The notes: generated from the sequence alone by a model not told the origin. A stretch of DNA of 41,564 nucleotides from Clostridiales bacterium (GCA_022785125.1 JALFRA010000011.1:1-41564), one strand, 5' to 3'; positions 32,548 to 40,902 are shown, counted from the stretch's first letter. Translations and numbers: made by a program.

Positions 32548-33075
32548 ATGCGTCTGTTTTGGGGCGTGGAACTGCCAACCGTCTGGCACGAGGCGCTGGA
32601 CCGGGGAGCCGCCGCGCTGAAGCAGGCCGGAGTGCAGGCCAATTTTACCCGGCGGGACAACTATCATCTCACGCTGGTCTTTCTGGGGAATACCGACCGG
32701 GCGGAGGCGGCTGCCGCCGCCCTGGACCAGGTGGACGCTCCCCCCTTTTCCCTCCGCTCCGCCTCTCCGGGCTGTTTTTCCAAAAAGGGCGGGGACATCT
32801 GGTGGCTGGGGGTGGAGCCTCTCCCCGGCCTGATGGCCGCCCAGCGGCAGCTGGAGAACGCCCTGCGCCAGGCCGGGTTTAACCCGGAGGCACGCCCCTA
32901 CCGCCCTCACATCACCCTGGCCCGGAAGGTGCGCTCCCCCGCCGGGCTGGAGCCTCTCACCGTCCCGGGACGGTTCCCCCCTCTGGAAACGAAGGTAAAC
33001 CGGCTCACCCTCTTCTCCTCGGAGCGGGTGGACGGCGTGCTGCGCTATCTGCCTCTGTACCGGACGGCACTTTGA
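32548..33075 (+). CDS. thpR: RNA 2',3'-cyclic phosphodiesterase
   Basis: A 175-residue member of the 2H phosphoesterase (LigT/ThpR) family, which opens 2',3'-cyclic phosphate ends of RNA to 2'-phosphates. Both catalytic HxTx motifs are present: HLTL in NYHLTLVFLG (residues ~40-43) and HITL in YRPHITLARK (~121-124). FWGVELP is the usual N-terminal strand. The length is normal. AAAGGAGG sits 8-9 nt before the ATG but inside the hairpin arm. Confidence 0.92.
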   Translation: MRLFWGVELPTVWHEALDRGAAALKQAGVQANFTRRDNYHLTLVFLGNTDRAEAAAAALDQVDAPPFSLRSASPGCFSKKGGDIWWLGVEPLPGLMAAQRQLENALRQAGFNPEARPYRPHITLARKVRSPAGLEPLTVPGRFPPLETKVNRLTLFSSERVDGVLRYLPLYRTAL

Positions 33076-33081
33076 TATGTA

Positions 33082-33100
33082 GCGGGCGGAAACCGCCCGC
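33082..33100. terminator. Shared terminator between convergent thpR and sleB
   Basis: GCGGGCGG (33082-33089) and CCGCCCGC (33093-33100) with an AAA loop lie in the 27-bp gap between the two stop codons. There is no strong T-run on either strand. Confidence 0.6.
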
Positions 33101-33102
33101 GC

Positions 33103-33762
33103 TCAGGCACAAAACCGGTGGTTGCCGATCTGGAGGATGAGAGGCCGGCTCCAGATCCAGCTGCTGGTGGCGGTGGCGGGGTTGAAATAATAGATGGCCC
33201 CGCCGCTGGGGTCCACACCGTTGAGGGCGTCCTGGGCCGCCCGTACCGCCGACTGGGCCACCGGCTCGTTAAACTGGCCGTCCACCATGCAGGTGAAGGC
33301 CCCCGGCTGGTACACCACCCCGGCGATGGTGTTGGGGAAAGAGGGGTGCTCCACCCGGTTGAGGATCACCGCTCCCACCGCCACTTGACCGCTGTAGGGC
33401 TCGCCCCGGGCCTCCGCCGAGATCACCCGGGCCAGCAGATCCACACTGGCGTCCTGGGTGGGTGCGCCCCCGCCCGACATTCCCAGGGCCTTCAGGGTGG
33501 CGGGGCCCACGATGCCGTCGGCGGTCAGGCCATTTTTCCGCTGAAAATACTTCACCGCCTGGGTGGTCTGGCTGCCGAAGACCCCGTCCACCGCACCGTC
33601 ATAGTAACCCCAGTTCTTCAGTTTGGTCTGGATCACCCGCACCTGCTCCCCGCTGGAGCCCTGCCGGTAGGTGGCCGCCTGGGCCTGCTGGGCAAAGGCA
33701 ATGAGGGAAATGTTGACCGCGAACACCAGAGCCAGCGCCGCGATGCGCCTGCGTCTGTTCAT
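33103..33762 (-). CDS. sleB: Spore cortex-lytic enzyme SleB
   Basis: A 219-residue exported hydrolase: signal peptide (~1-29), a peptidoglycan-binding domain (~33-93, with VRVIQTKLKNWGYYDGAVDGVFGSQT), and a C-terminal hydrolase_2 domain (~105-219) with LLARVISAEARGEPYSGQVAVGAV containing the catalytic Glu. SleB is a lytic transglycosylase that degrades spore cortex peptidoglycan at germination. The start at 33762 follows GGAGGGGTAGG; longer in-frame starts would lack the signal peptide. No ypeB partner is adjacent, which is unusual compared with Bacillus. The opposing strand carries a small protein gene. Confidence 0.92.
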   Translation of the reverse strand: MNRRRRIAALALVFAVNISLIAFAQQAQAATYRQGSSGEQVRVIQTKLKNWGYYDGAVDGVFGSQTTQAVKYFQRKNGLTADGIVGPATLKALGMSGGGAPTQDASVDLLARVISAEARGEPYSGQVAVGAVILNRVEHPSFPNTIAGVVYQPGAFTCMVDGQFNEPVAQSAVRAAQDALNGVDPSGGAIYYFNPATATSSWIWSRPLILQIGNHRFCA

Positions 33763-33925
33763 ACCTACCCCTCCAATCTCACTGGAGGTAGTGTACGGCG
33801 GCGGCGGGCCGGTTATGTGTGCCAATCCCTTCCTGCCTGCATAGCGCCAGTTGTTTTTGGCAATACTGGTACAAAACAGGAAAGGATGTGGGCAGGTGGT
33901 ACAAGGCGTATCCCGGCAGGTCATT

Positions 33926-34165
33926 GTGGTAAAATCCCCCGACCCCCGATTTTTTGAACAGGCCATTTTTATTGTGAAGGAGGACGCCTTCGGCAAGGGG
34001 GCCTCCGCCGAGGCGGTGCTCCACGAGGCCCGCCTTGCGGCCGACGGCTACCTCAAACGTTCCTCCGGCTGGCGGCGGGCGTGCCGGAAGATCCCCGCCC
34101 CGGTGTATGCCGCCGGCGGCGCCCTGGGAGCCACGGTATGCTGGCTGCTGGCCCTTCTGCTGTAA
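33926..34165 (+). CDS. Small membrane-anchored protein of unknown function
   Basis: A 79-residue protein with SPDPRFFEQAIFIVKEDAF at the start, a charged central helix, and a C-terminal membrane helix (VYAAGGALGATVCWLLALLL). The FFEQAIFIVK segment resembles short conserved proteins of unknown function seen in clostridia. I chose the GTG at 33926, with GGCAGG a few bases before; a GTG at 33896 is possible. It is divergent from sleB and may share its sporulation timing, but this is inference. Confidence 0.6.
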   Translation: MVKSPDPRFFEQAIFIVKEDAFGKGASAEAVLHEARLAADGYLKRSSGWRRACRKIPAPVYAAGGALGATVCWLLALLL

Positions 34166-34169
34166 ACAC

Positions 34170-34198
34170 GGCAGGCGCAAAAACGCGCCTGCCTGTTT
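34170..34198 (+). terminator. Intrinsic terminator after the small membrane protein
   Basis: GGCAGGCGC (34170-34178) pairs with GCGCCTGCC (34185-34193), followed by TGTTTGCTTT. Confidence 0.75.
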
Positions 34199-34298
34199 GC
34201 TTTAAAACAGAAAAACGGTTTGGCTTACTGCGGCAGCGCCCCTTTGGGATGCTGCCGCCCGCTTTACAAAAAGTTCACAAAGCAAGCACGAAATCCTC

Positions 34299-34327
34299 TT
34301 GCTTTTTCTATAAGACTGGAGTATTAT
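34299..34327 (+). promoter_or_regulatory. Promoter of the blaI-M56 pair
   Basis: TTGCTT (34299-34304), a 17-bp spacer and TATTAT (34322-34327). The -10 and spacer are inside the left arm of the large dyad at 34310-34355. The region from here to ~36800 is clearly AT-richer than its surroundings. Confidence 0.6.
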
Positions 34328-34355
34328 AGGTTCGTCAATAATACTCCAGTCTTAT
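34310..34355. promoter_or_regulatory. 18-bp-arm dyad, candidate BlaI-type operator
   Basis: ATAAGACTGGAGTATTAT (34310-34327) and its exact complement (34338-34355) flank a 10-bp spacer. The dyad covers the -10 box and start point of the blaI promoter, 27 bp before the ATG. The inner ACTGGAGTA/TACTCCAGT units fit the idea of two repressor dimers, giving autorepression. Confidence 0.7.
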
Positions 34356-34381
34356 CACTTATGCAGAAGGAGGATGATTTT

Positions 34382-34741
34382 ATGGAAGTCAAGCTGTTTG
34401 ATTCCGAGCTAAAAGTCATGGACGTTCTCTGGCGGGAAGGAGATCAGCCCGCCAAGTATGTTGCGAAAACATTGACAGATGAACTGGGCTGGAATGTCAA
34501 TACCACTTACACATTGATCAAGCGCTGCATCAAAAAAGGCGCCATTGAACGAACAGAGCCCAATTTTATGTGCCGCGCATTGATCCCAAAGAAAGATGTA
34601 CAGGAGGCAGAAACAAACGAGCTGATCAACAAGATCTATGATGGTTCGGCTGATAAGCTGTTTGCCGCTCTGTTGAGCCGGAAAAAGCTATCTGCCGAGC
34701 AGATCGACAAATTGAAACAGATCGTAGGCGATTTGGAATGA
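34382..34741 (+). CDS. BlaI/MecI/CopY family transcriptional repressor
   Basis: A 119-residue winged-helix repressor. The DNA-binding domain (~5-75) contains LKVMDVLWREGDQPAKYVAKTLTDELGWNVNTTYTLIKRCIKKGAIER, split by the recognition helix at NTTYTLIKR; the rest is a dimerisation helix pair. In this family the partner membrane protease triggers cleavage of the repressor and relieves repression. AGAAGGAGG precedes the ATG at 34382. The stop codon touches the ribosome site of the M56 gene, so the two are coupled. Base composition is AT-richer than the chromosome around it, suggesting acquisition. Confidence 0.9.
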   Translation: MEVKLFDSELKVMDVLWREGDQPAKYVAKTLTDELGWNVNTTYTLIKRCIKKGAIERTEPNFMCRALIPKKDVQEAETNELINKIYDGSADKLFAALLSRKKLSAEQIDKLKQIVGDLE

Positions 34742-34751
34742 GGTGATGAGT

Positions 34752-36716
34752 ATGAGCCTGCTGCACATGAGTTTCGCCGGTGCGCTCATGATCGTAGTCA
34801 TCACGGTCATTCGCGCATTCCTCCTTTATCGTGTGCCGAAAAAGACCTTCATGGTACTTTGGGGAATTACACTGGCACGGCTGCTCCTTCCATTTTCCAT
34901 CCCTTCCACGTTCAGTGTATATACATTTTTTGAAAAAAAGCCGGTTGTAAGCAGCCCAGGGAACGGAGCGGTCCTTACGTTAGGCACGGCCCTTCAGGAA
35001 GGCCAGGTGGCCGCCGCTCCCCATCATATGTCAAACCCTGATATCACCGTTTCTGTATGGGCCGTCATCTGGGCAATCGGAGCGCTGATCTGCGCGGTCA
35101 TTTTCTTTATGACTTACCGGAAATGCTGCCGGGAGTTTCAAACCTCTCTGCCGGTGGACAACGATTTTACCCGAAATTGGTTAAGCTGTCATCCATGCAA
35201 GCGTCCCATTCAAATTCGTCAGTCCCAGTTGGTGCTGGCGCCCCTCACCTTTGGTGTCCTCCGACCGGTGATCCTGATGCCCAAGGGGACAGACTGGAGC
35301 GACAAAAGGACGCTGCAATATGTGTTGGCCCATGAATTTGTACACATCCGAAGATTTGATGCCATAACAAAACTGATTCTGACCGCAGCCCTTTGTGTCC
35401 ATTGGTTTAACCCGTTTGTGTGGGTCATGTATATCCTGTCCAACCGGGACATGGAACTATCCTGTGACGAAGCTGTGGTGCGCCTCTTTGGGGAAGATAC
35501 GAAGTCCTCTTATGCGCGTACGCTCATCGCCATGGAAGAAACAAAAGGCGGAATGGTCCCTCTTTGTAATCATTTCAGCAAAAATGCGCTGGAAGAAAGG
35601 ATGACAGCCATTATGAAAATCAAAAAAAGTACCGTCTTGTCCATTTCCCTGGCAGTACTGATTGTTGCCGGAACTACAACTGCCTTTGCCACTTCCCCAA
35701 AGGCCGAGGATCGCAAAGCAAATTTCACAACGCTTATGGCCGGAATTGAAAAAACATATACCAAAGACGGAAAGACCTACCATGTTCTTGGAGATGGCAG
35801 CATGATGGAAGAATCCGAATATCTGAAAAAGTATCCTGTGCCGGAAGTAGAATGGTGGACATATGAGGAATACAAAGAGTGGCTTGAAAACGAGAAAAAA
35901 GAACTCCAAAGTATGCTCGGAGAAACCGGACGCGTAAATGGTGAGAAATTTACCTGGACGCAGGAAAAGATTGATGAAACCATCGCCATGAATGAGAAAA
36001 TATTACAGGAAATCAAGGATGGTGTGAAGCATTCCAAAACAGTGGATGGCCAAGAGGACGTTCTGATCGCTATGAATCCAGGCCCAATTGACACAACCGC
36101 TGAGGTCTCAATGGATATTAATTCGACGGAATCGGATGAGTTAACACAGAAAAAAATGTTGGATTTATATGGAAATTATGGCATCTCATTTGATAAAAGC
36201 GGAAATATGTTGTTTCAAGGCGATTTGGTCAGATTGTTTTGGGATGGTGTAGACGTTGGCGACGGTGCATCATCTGTCCTCTGCCAATATTACAACGAAA
36301 AGGGCACGGTAGATGTCCACACCGTCCGTTCTGTAATCGATAATGGTGACGGCAGCGTCGATCCTTTTGGTAAACTTATCAAAATTGTAAAGGATAGCCA
36401 GGAGGTGTTTGATCGGCGGGATGTGGACGACTATCTGTTCGACGGGCCATCCACCACCACGGCTTCAGGCTTTTCCAACCCCAATGATGGAACAAGTTTC
36501 GCAGAACTGATGAAAAAATACGCAGAATTTGGAATTCGGTATGAGAGCGGCGATGGAACAGGAAATATCTATTATAACAATCAACTGGTGAAAACATTTG
36601 TAGATGAAAACAAACAGGGCGATGTGTTCACCTTATCTTCCGAAGACGGCGGAGAAATTGTGGTCTATACGATATATGATAAAAACGGGACCTTAACAGG
36701 CGTCAAAATCAAATAA
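34752..36716 (+). CDS. BlaR1-like M56 membrane metalloprotease with non-beta-lactam sensor domain
   Basis: A 654-residue sensor protease. The N-terminal half has membrane helices and the M56 zinc motif HEFVHIRRFD (H194, E195, H198). A fourth helix (~294-315) leads to an extracellular part of ~340 residues. In BlaR1 this would be a penicillin-binding domain with SxxK, SxN and KTG motifs; I see none here. The end instead holds two related repeats, YGNYGISFDKSGNMLFQGDL (about 475-495) and a similar YAEFGIRYESGDGTGNIYYN block (about 590-610). The signal is therefore probably not a beta-lactam. The ATG at 34752 has AGGTGA 5 bp before. Confidence 0.87.
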   Translation: MSLLHMSFAGALMIVVITVIRAFLLYRVPKKTFMVLWGITLARLLLPFSIPSTFSVYTFFEKKPVVSSPGNGAVLTLGTALQEGQVAAAPHHMSNPDITVSVWAVIWAIGALICAVIFFMTYRKCCREFQTSLPVDNDFTRNWLSCHPCKRPIQIRQSQLVLAPLTFGVLRPVILMPKGTDWSDKRTLQYVLAHEFVHIRRFDAITKLILTAALCVHWFNPFVWVMYILSNRDMELSCDEAVVRLFGEDTKSSYARTLIAMEETKGGMVPLCNHFSKNALEERMTAIMKIKKSTVLSISLAVLIVAGTTTAFATSPKAEDRKANFTTLMAGIEKTYTKDGKTYHVLGDGSMMEESEYLKKYPVPEVEWWTYEEYKEWLENEKKELQSMLGETGRVNGEKFTWTQEKIDETIAMNEKILQEIKDGVKHSKTVDGQEDVLIAMNPGPIDTTAEVSMDINSTESDELTQKKMLDLYGNYGISFDKSGNMLFQGDLVRLFWDGVDVGDGASSVLCQYYNEKGTVDVHTVRSVIDNGDGSVDPFGKLIKIVKDSQEVFDRRDVDDYLFDGPSTTTASGFSNPNDGTSFAELMKKYAEFGIRYESGDGTGNIYYNNQLVKTFVDENKQGDVFTLSSEDGGEIVVYTIYDKNGTLTGVKIK

Positions 36717-36795
36717 ATGATATCCGGTATCCCGTTTGAAGGAAGTAGCAAAACACTGTCTTTCCACATTTATGGTGTAAAAGGCCGCCTATCTA

Positions 36796-36804
36796 TGGTA
36801 CAAT
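36796..36804 (+). promoter_or_regulatory. Extended -10 promoter of the phosphatase-MiaA fusion gene
   Basis: TGGTACAAT at 36796-36804, with a weak TGTAAA -35 17 bp upstream of the hexamer. It lies ~48 bp before the ATG at 36852. Confidence 0.45.
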
Positions 36805-36851
36805 CAACCTGTTACATCATGACTGAAGTTTTAGGAAGGGATACAGGAGCG

Positions 36852-38204
36852 ATGACCAAAATACTGTTTGTGTGCCACGGCAATATCTGCCGCAGCCCCA
36901 TGGCTGAGTTTGTGATGAAGGATCTGGTCAGGAAGGCAGGGCTGGAGGATCAGTTCACCATCGCCTCCGCCGCCACCAGCGCCGAGGAGATCGGAAATCC
37001 GGTCTATCCCCCCGCCCGGCGCAAGCTGGCCGAACATGGCATCGGCTGCTCCGGCCACGCCGCCCACCAGCTAAATGCGGCGGACTACGGCCAGTGGGAC
37101 CTGTTCCTGGGCATGGACAGCGCCAACCTGCGGAATATGCGCCGGCTCTTTGGCGGCGACCCGGATGGCAAGGTCAAGGCCCTGCTGTCCTATGTGGGGG
37201 AGGACCGGGACATCTCCGACCCCTGGTACTCCGGCGACTTTGAGGCCACCTGGCAGGATGTGTACGCCGGCTGCTCCGCCCTGCTGGCCGCCCTGACTCA
37301 GGAGCAGCTGCCCCGTCTGGTGGTAGTGCTGGGCACCACCGCCTGCGGCAAGAGCGGCCTGGGGGTGGAGCTGGCCAAGCGCTTTGGCGGCGAGATCGTG
37401 TCCGCCGACTCCCGGCAGGTGTACACCGGCCTGGACCTGGGCACCGGCAAGGTGACCGAGGAGGAGATGGACGGCGTGCCTCACCATATGCTGGACGTGG
37501 TGGCCCCCAACCAGCCCTACTCGGTGGCCGACTTCCAGGCGGGGGCCTATGCCGCCATCGACGATATCATCGCCCGGGGGAAGGTGCCCTTCCTGGTGGG
37601 AGGCTCCGGGCTGTACGTCCGGGCGGTGACCGAGGGCTTTGCCTTCACCGACGCCACCCCCGACCCCGCCCTGCGGGCCGAGCTGGAAAGCAAGACCGCC
37701 GCGGAACTGTACGCCATCCTGCAGGAAAAGACGGGAGTTACCCTGGCCAACGGGGAGGAGAACAACCACCAGCGGCTGGTACGCTCGGTGGAGAAGGCCC
37801 TGGCCGACGGCTGGGAGGCCCCTCAGGCCCATCCCCGCTACCGCTGCCTGCTGCTGGGGGTCAACTTCCCCCGGGAAACAGTATGTCAGCGCATCGACGA
37901 CCGGCTCCAGGCCCGCATTGACGCGGGTATGATCGAGGAAGTGGCCGGTCTGCGGAAAGCCGGGGCCACCGACGCGTTCCTGGAGGGTCTGGGGCTGGAG
38001 TACCGCTATATCCTTCGCTACCTGAAGGGGGAGATCCCCTCTCTGGACGCTCTGAAGGACGAGCTGGGCCGGGCCATCAAGCGCTTTGCCAAACGGCAGG
38101 TCCAGTGGTTTAACCGGGATAAGGACGTGCTGTGGCTGGACATGGAGGGGGATTTCCTCACCCAGGCCACCCAGGCTGTGGAACAGTTTTTGAAGGGCCA
38201 GTAA
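36852..38204 (+). CDS. miaA: Fusion: low-molecular-weight protein tyrosine phosphatase + tRNA dimethylallyltransferase (MiaA)
   Basis: A single 450-residue frame. Residues 1-145 are a low-molecular-weight tyrosine phosphatase: CHGNICRS (catalytic C8 and R14, the CX5R loop) and DPWYSGDF with the acid D123. After a linker of about ten residues, 155-450 is MiaA, which adds a dimethylallyl group to A37 of tRNAs reading UNN codons. MiaA features: P-loop GTTACGKS (161-168), SADSRQVYTGLDLGTGKVT, PHHMLDVVAP and VGGSGLYVRAV. Both halves look complete and their active-site residues are intact. The ATG at 36852 follows ACAGGAGCG. Such a fusion is unusual. In MiaA the P-loop is normally GPTASGKS, so this may be a divergent paralogue. 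Confidence 0.88.
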   Translation: MTKILFVCHGNICRSPMAEFVMKDLVRKAGLEDQFTIASAATSAEEIGNPVYPPARRKLAEHGIGCSGHAAHQLNAADYGQWDLFLGMDSANLRNMRRLFGGDPDGKVKALLSYVGEDRDISDPWYSGDFEATWQDVYAGCSALLAALTQEQLPRLVVVLGTTACGKSGLGVELAKRFGGEIVSADSRQVYTGLDLGTGKVTEEEMDGVPHHMLDVVAPNQPYSVADFQAGAYAAIDDIIARGKVPFLVGGSGLYVRAVTEGFAFTDATPDPALRAELESKTAAELYAILQEKTGVTLANGEENNHQRLVRSVEKALADGWEAPQAHPRYRCLLLGVNFPRETVCQRIDDRLQARIDAGMIEEVAGLRKAGATDAFLEGLGLEYRYILRYLKGEIPSLDALKDELGRAIKRFAKRQVQWFNRDKDVLWLDMEGDFLTQATQAVEQFLKGQ

Positions 38205-38307
38205 AAAGAACCTGTCATAACGCAAATACAGCGCACAGTATTTCTATCTAAATAGACATATAGGGCCGCTAACGCCCCCATTTCGTTCTTTTCTTTGAAA
38301 AATATGT

Positions 38308-38363
38308 AAAAGCACTTTTGCACTGACACCACATGGAATGTCAGTGCGAAAGTGCTTTTGTAC
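38308..38363. terminator. Long hairpin terminator between convergent genes
   Basis: A 21-bp stem (38308-38328 with 38339-38359) containing one G-U pair, with a 10-nt loop and A/T runs at both ends. It serves the fusion gene and the convergent small membrane protein gene. The rest of 38205-38400 has no other feature I can support. Confidence 0.8.
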
Positions 38364-38400
38364 GCTCTTATGCGGATTCTGGGGGCAGCTGAGGTTCGCG

Positions 38401-38733
38401 CTACGTTTTTCCAATCGCCTCTATTTTATGCACTTCCCCTTTATGTGTTACAATACTCTGATTGCGCTCACAGTTTACCGTGTCTCCTATATTTACCTGC
38501 TCATAGTCACTTTCACTGCACGATAAAGTAAATTGTTCGCCGGTTGCTTCTTGAATCACAATATAATGGTCATCCCTGGACTCAGACTTATCTATAATTG
38601 TGACTTCTCCTGCCATTGGATAGTAACTTTTTTGCACATAGTAAACCCGATATGCAGCATAGCTTCCACCGACCACGGCCACAACTACAACCAATAGTGC
38701 GGCTACCAAAAGAATCTTTTTATGGCTTTTCAC
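38401..38733 (-). CDS. Small signal-anchored extracellular protein of unknown function
   Basis: A 110-residue protein with one N-terminal membrane anchor (KILLVAALLVVVVAVVGG) and a ~75-residue outside domain rich in beta strands (AGEVTIIDKSESRDDHYIVIQE.., then VNIGDTVNCER). The outside part looks like a small barrel, like the DUF-type OB-fold proteins of Gram-positives, but I do not recognise a family with certainty. The start is a GTG at 38733 after AAAGGAGAAATTGCA. The gene is AT-rich compared with neighbours and stands alone between terminators. Confidence 0.7.
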   Translation of the reverse strand: MKSHKKILLVAALLVVVVAVVGGSYAAYRVYYVQKSYYPMAGEVTIIDKSESRDDHYIVIQEATGEQFTLSCSESDYEQVNIGDTVNCERNQSIVTHKGEVHKIEAIGKT

Positions 38734-38799
38734 TGCAATTTCTCCTTTATTAAACTGGGACCTGGACCTTATCTCACTGATATATTGTTATGTACAAAT

Positions 38800-38808
38800 A
38801 TTATACCA
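38800..38808 (-). promoter_or_regulatory. Promoter of the small signal-anchored protein
   Basis: TGGTATAAT on the minus strand, hexamer at 38805-38800, ~70 bp before the GTG start. The -35 is weak. The rest of 38734-39050 (317 bp) holds a short CCGAAACTTCGG palindrome and the terminator at 39005-39038, with nothing else clear. Confidence 0.45.
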
Positions 38809-39004
38809 TATTTTACTCATAGCTGTAGAAGATGTTTATTATGAAAAAGTGATAGCCGTTTTACTGTCTTCCGCTCTTGATGTCTCCATTTTTCTCAGGC
38901 TGCTTTTCTCCCCCTGCCGCTGCAATCAATGCTCTCTGGTGTTGAGGTAAACCCCACGGCTGCCCCAGCAGAATTCCTTCCGAAACTTCGGACTTCCATA
39001 AAGC

Positions 39005-39038
39005 AACAGCCGCTGCGGAAGCTTCCGCAGCGGCTGTT
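39005..39038 (-). terminator. Palindromic terminator after the ttcA-like gene
   Basis: A perfect palindrome of two 17-base halves (39005-39038), 12 bp past the stop codon of the minus-strand ATPase gene. A short TTT follows on that strand. Confidence 0.65.
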
Positions 39039-39050
39039 TACATTTGGATC

Positions 39051-39806
39051 TTATCCCTCGGGCAGGGGCACCCGGCGGTGTTCCACCGGTCCCCAGGCGG
39101 GCAGGGGCAGGCCCTGCATAGCGCCGAACACCCGGCTCTTCAAACCGGGGTACTGCTGGTCCAGGGTATGGATCAGCTCCTTGACCTCCTGCCGCTTGGT
39201 GTAGCCGTCGGCGGGGCAGGGATTGAACACCACCGGCAGGTGGTTGCGCTCGGCGGCGTTGCGGATAAGGCCCTCCCCGCAGTAGAGCATGGGCCGGATC
39301 TGGCTGATGCCCATCCGGTCCAGCCAGGTCACCGGCTGGAAGCAGGACAGCCGTCCCTCGTAGAACAGGGACAGGAAGAAGGTCTCCACCGCGTCGTCAA
39401 AGTGGTGGCCCAGCGCGATCTTGCTGATGCCCCGCTCCTTGATGGCGTTGTGGAGGGCGCCCCGGCGCATTTTTGCGCACATGGAGCAGGGATTCTTCTC
39501 CTTCCGCAGGTCGAAGATGATGTGGTGGATCTCGGAGGGCAGGAGGGTAAAGGGCACGTTAATCTGCTCACAGTAGGCAGCCACCGGAGCGAAGTCCATC
39601 CCCTCGCCCCCGTCCACATGGCCCATGTCCAGGGTATAGGCCTCCACGGTGAAGGGTTTGGGATAGAACTCCCGCAGCCGGGCCAAAGCGGTGAGCAGCA
39701 CCAGAGAATCCTTGCCGCCGGACACCCCCACGGCGATGCGGTCTCCGGCCTGGATCATGTCGTAATCCTCCACACAGCGGCGGACATAGCTCAAAATCTT
39801 GTTCAT
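39051..39806 (-). CDS. TtcA-like PP-loop ATP pyrophosphatase (tRNA thiolation family)
   Basis: A 251-residue adenine-nucleotide alpha hydrolase. The PP-loop is GVSGGKDSLVLL (residues ~28-39) and the CxxC pair is PCSMCAKMRRGAL (~106-118), with a third Cys in VVFNPCPADGYTKR; LGHHFDDAVETFFLSLF is the conserved segment after it. TtcA puts a 2-thio group on C32 of some tRNAs with an iron-sulfur cluster held by the cysteines. Clostridial homologues also include other tRNA 2-thiolation enzymes, so the target base is uncertain. The start at 39806 follows TTGAGGTGCC. With the MiaA fusion nearby, there are two likely tRNA-modifying enzymes in this stretch. Confidence 0.85.
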   Translation of the reverse strand: MNKILSYVRRCVEDYDMIQAGDRIAVGVSGGKDSLVLLTALARLREFYPKPFTVEAYTLDMGHVDGGEGMDFAPVAAYCEQINVPFTLLPSEIHHIIFDLRKEKNPCSMCAKMRRGALHNAIKERGISKIALGHHFDDAVETFFLSLFYEGRLSCFQPVTWLDRMGISQIRPMLYCGEGLIRNAAERNHLPVVFNPCPADGYTKRQEVKELIHTLDQQYPGLKSRVFGAMQGLPLPAWGPVEHRRVPLPEG

Positions 39807-39916
39807 AGGCACCTCAAAAAATCGAAAATTGAAATGGAGCATTCAAGAGAAAGCAAGAGATATCACGCGATTTCAAGAGCATACACTTTTTCTATTTAAA
39901 AAAATCGGAAAACGTG

Positions 39917-39945
39917 TTGACACTCTGCAGTCAAGGTATTATAAT
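39917..39945 (+). promoter_or_regulatory. Consensus promoter of rplM-rpsI
   Basis: A perfect TTGACA (39917-39922), a 17-bp spacer and a perfect TATAAT (39940-39945), as expected for a ribosomal protein operon. Start near 39952. Confidence 0.85.
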
Positions 39946-39951
39946 ACAAAA

Positions 39952-40030
39952 CGCTCCAATCGTAAAGATTGGGGCCTGTATTCTGTTTAGACATATTTTT
40001 TAAGATATCATCAAAATTGGAGGTTTCACC
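39952..40030 (+). promoter_or_regulatory. rplM leader, candidate L13 autoregulatory leader
   Basis: A ~79-nt untranslated leader with a stem CTCCAATC (39954-39961) / GATTGGGG (39967-39974) at the very 5' end, then a U-rich stretch and the ribosome site TTGGAGG. Firmicutes rplM genes often have an L13-binding leader here. The position fits, but I could not check the covariance model. Confidence 0.4.
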
Positions 40031-40462
40031 ATGTCCACTTTTATGGCCAACAAGGGGAACATCGTCCGCAAGTGGTATATCCTCGATGCGGCTGGTAAGC
40101 CCCTGGGCAAGACTGCCGCCACCGCGGCCAACCTGCTGCGCGGCAAGCACAAGCCCGAGTATACTCCTCACGCTGACTGCGGTGACTTCGTCGTGGTCGT
40201 CAACGCCGAGAAGGCCGTTCTGACCGGCAAGAAGCTGGAGCAGAAGTATTACCGCACCCACTCCGGTTGGGTGGGCGGCCTGAAGGAGACCCCCTACCGC
40301 CTGCTGATGCAGCAGAAGCCCGAGCTGGCCATGCGTGTGGCCATCCGCGGCATGATGCCCCGCAACATCATCACCAAGGATTCTCTGTCCCGCCTGCACA
40401 TCTACCGCGGCGCTGAGCATCCCCACAACGCCCAGAAGCCCGAAGCCTGGGCGGCCAACTGA
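40031..40462 (+). CDS. rplM: 50S ribosomal protein L13
   Basis: A 143-residue L13. [23 protein letters not shown] and the central [29 protein letters not shown] are standard, with [10 protein letters not shown] near the end. The ATG follows TTGGAGGTTTCACC. It is followed by rpsI after 17 bp, the usual pair across bacteria. Confidence 0.98.
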   Translation: MSTFMANKGNIVRKWYILDAAGKPLGKTAATAANLLRGKHKPEYTPHADCGDFVVVVNAEKAVLTGKKLEQKYYRTHSGWVGGLKETPYRLLMQQKPELAMRVAIRGMMPRNIITKDSLSRLHIYRGAEHPHNAQKPEAWAAN

Positions 40463-40479
40463 GCAGGAGGTACAAAGGA

Positions 40480-40884
40480 ATGTATAAGAGCAAGAAGCCT
40501 TATCTGTATGGCACCGGCCGCCGGAAGTCCTCCGTGGCCCGCGTGCATCTGTTCCCCAACGGCACTGGTGCTATCACCATCAACGGCCGTGATATCGACG
40601 ACTACTTCGGCCTGGAGACCCTGAAGCTGATCGTGCGTCAGCCTCTGGCCACCACCGACACCCTGGGCAAGGTGGACATCGAGACCACCGTTACCGGCGG
40701 CGGCGTGACCGGCCAGGCCGGCGCCATCCGCCACGGCATCGCCCGTGCCCTGCTGCAGGTCAACCCCGAGTACCGCGCTGCCCTGAAGGCTGCCGGCTTC
40801 CTGACCCGCGATCCTCGTATGAAGGAGCGTAAGAAGTACGGCCTCAAGGCTGCCCGTCGCGCTCCGCAGTTCAGCAAGCGCTAA
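40480..40884 (+). CDS. rpsI: 30S ribosomal protein S9
   Basis: A 134-residue S9 with [15 protein letters not shown] at the start, [15 protein letters not shown] in the middle, and the conserved basic tail ending QFSKR that reaches the ribosomal P site. GCAGGAGG precedes it. The gene is intact to its normal C-terminus. Its 3' end is a known integration target for conjugative elements in streptococci, and mobile-element sequence seems to begin just after it here. Confidence 0.98.
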   Translation: MYKSKKPYLYGTGRRKSSVARVHLFPNGTGAITINGRDIDDYFGLETLKLIVRQPLATTDTLGKVDIETTVTGGGVTGQAGAIRHGIARALLQVNPEYRAALKAAGFLTRDPRMKERKKYGLKAARRAPQFSKR

Positions 40885-40902
40885 ACTTTATCAAAAGTGG
40901 TC

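Noticed and set aside
34752-36716. Beta-lactam resistance sensor
   Set aside because: The outside domain lacks penicillin-binding motifs and there is no beta-lactamase or PBP2a gene nearby.
36717-36851. An N-terminal extension of the phosphatase-MiaA fusion in the same frame
   Set aside because: It contains the promoter and ribosome site, and the phosphatase begins exactly at the ATG at 36852 with the normal N-terminus.
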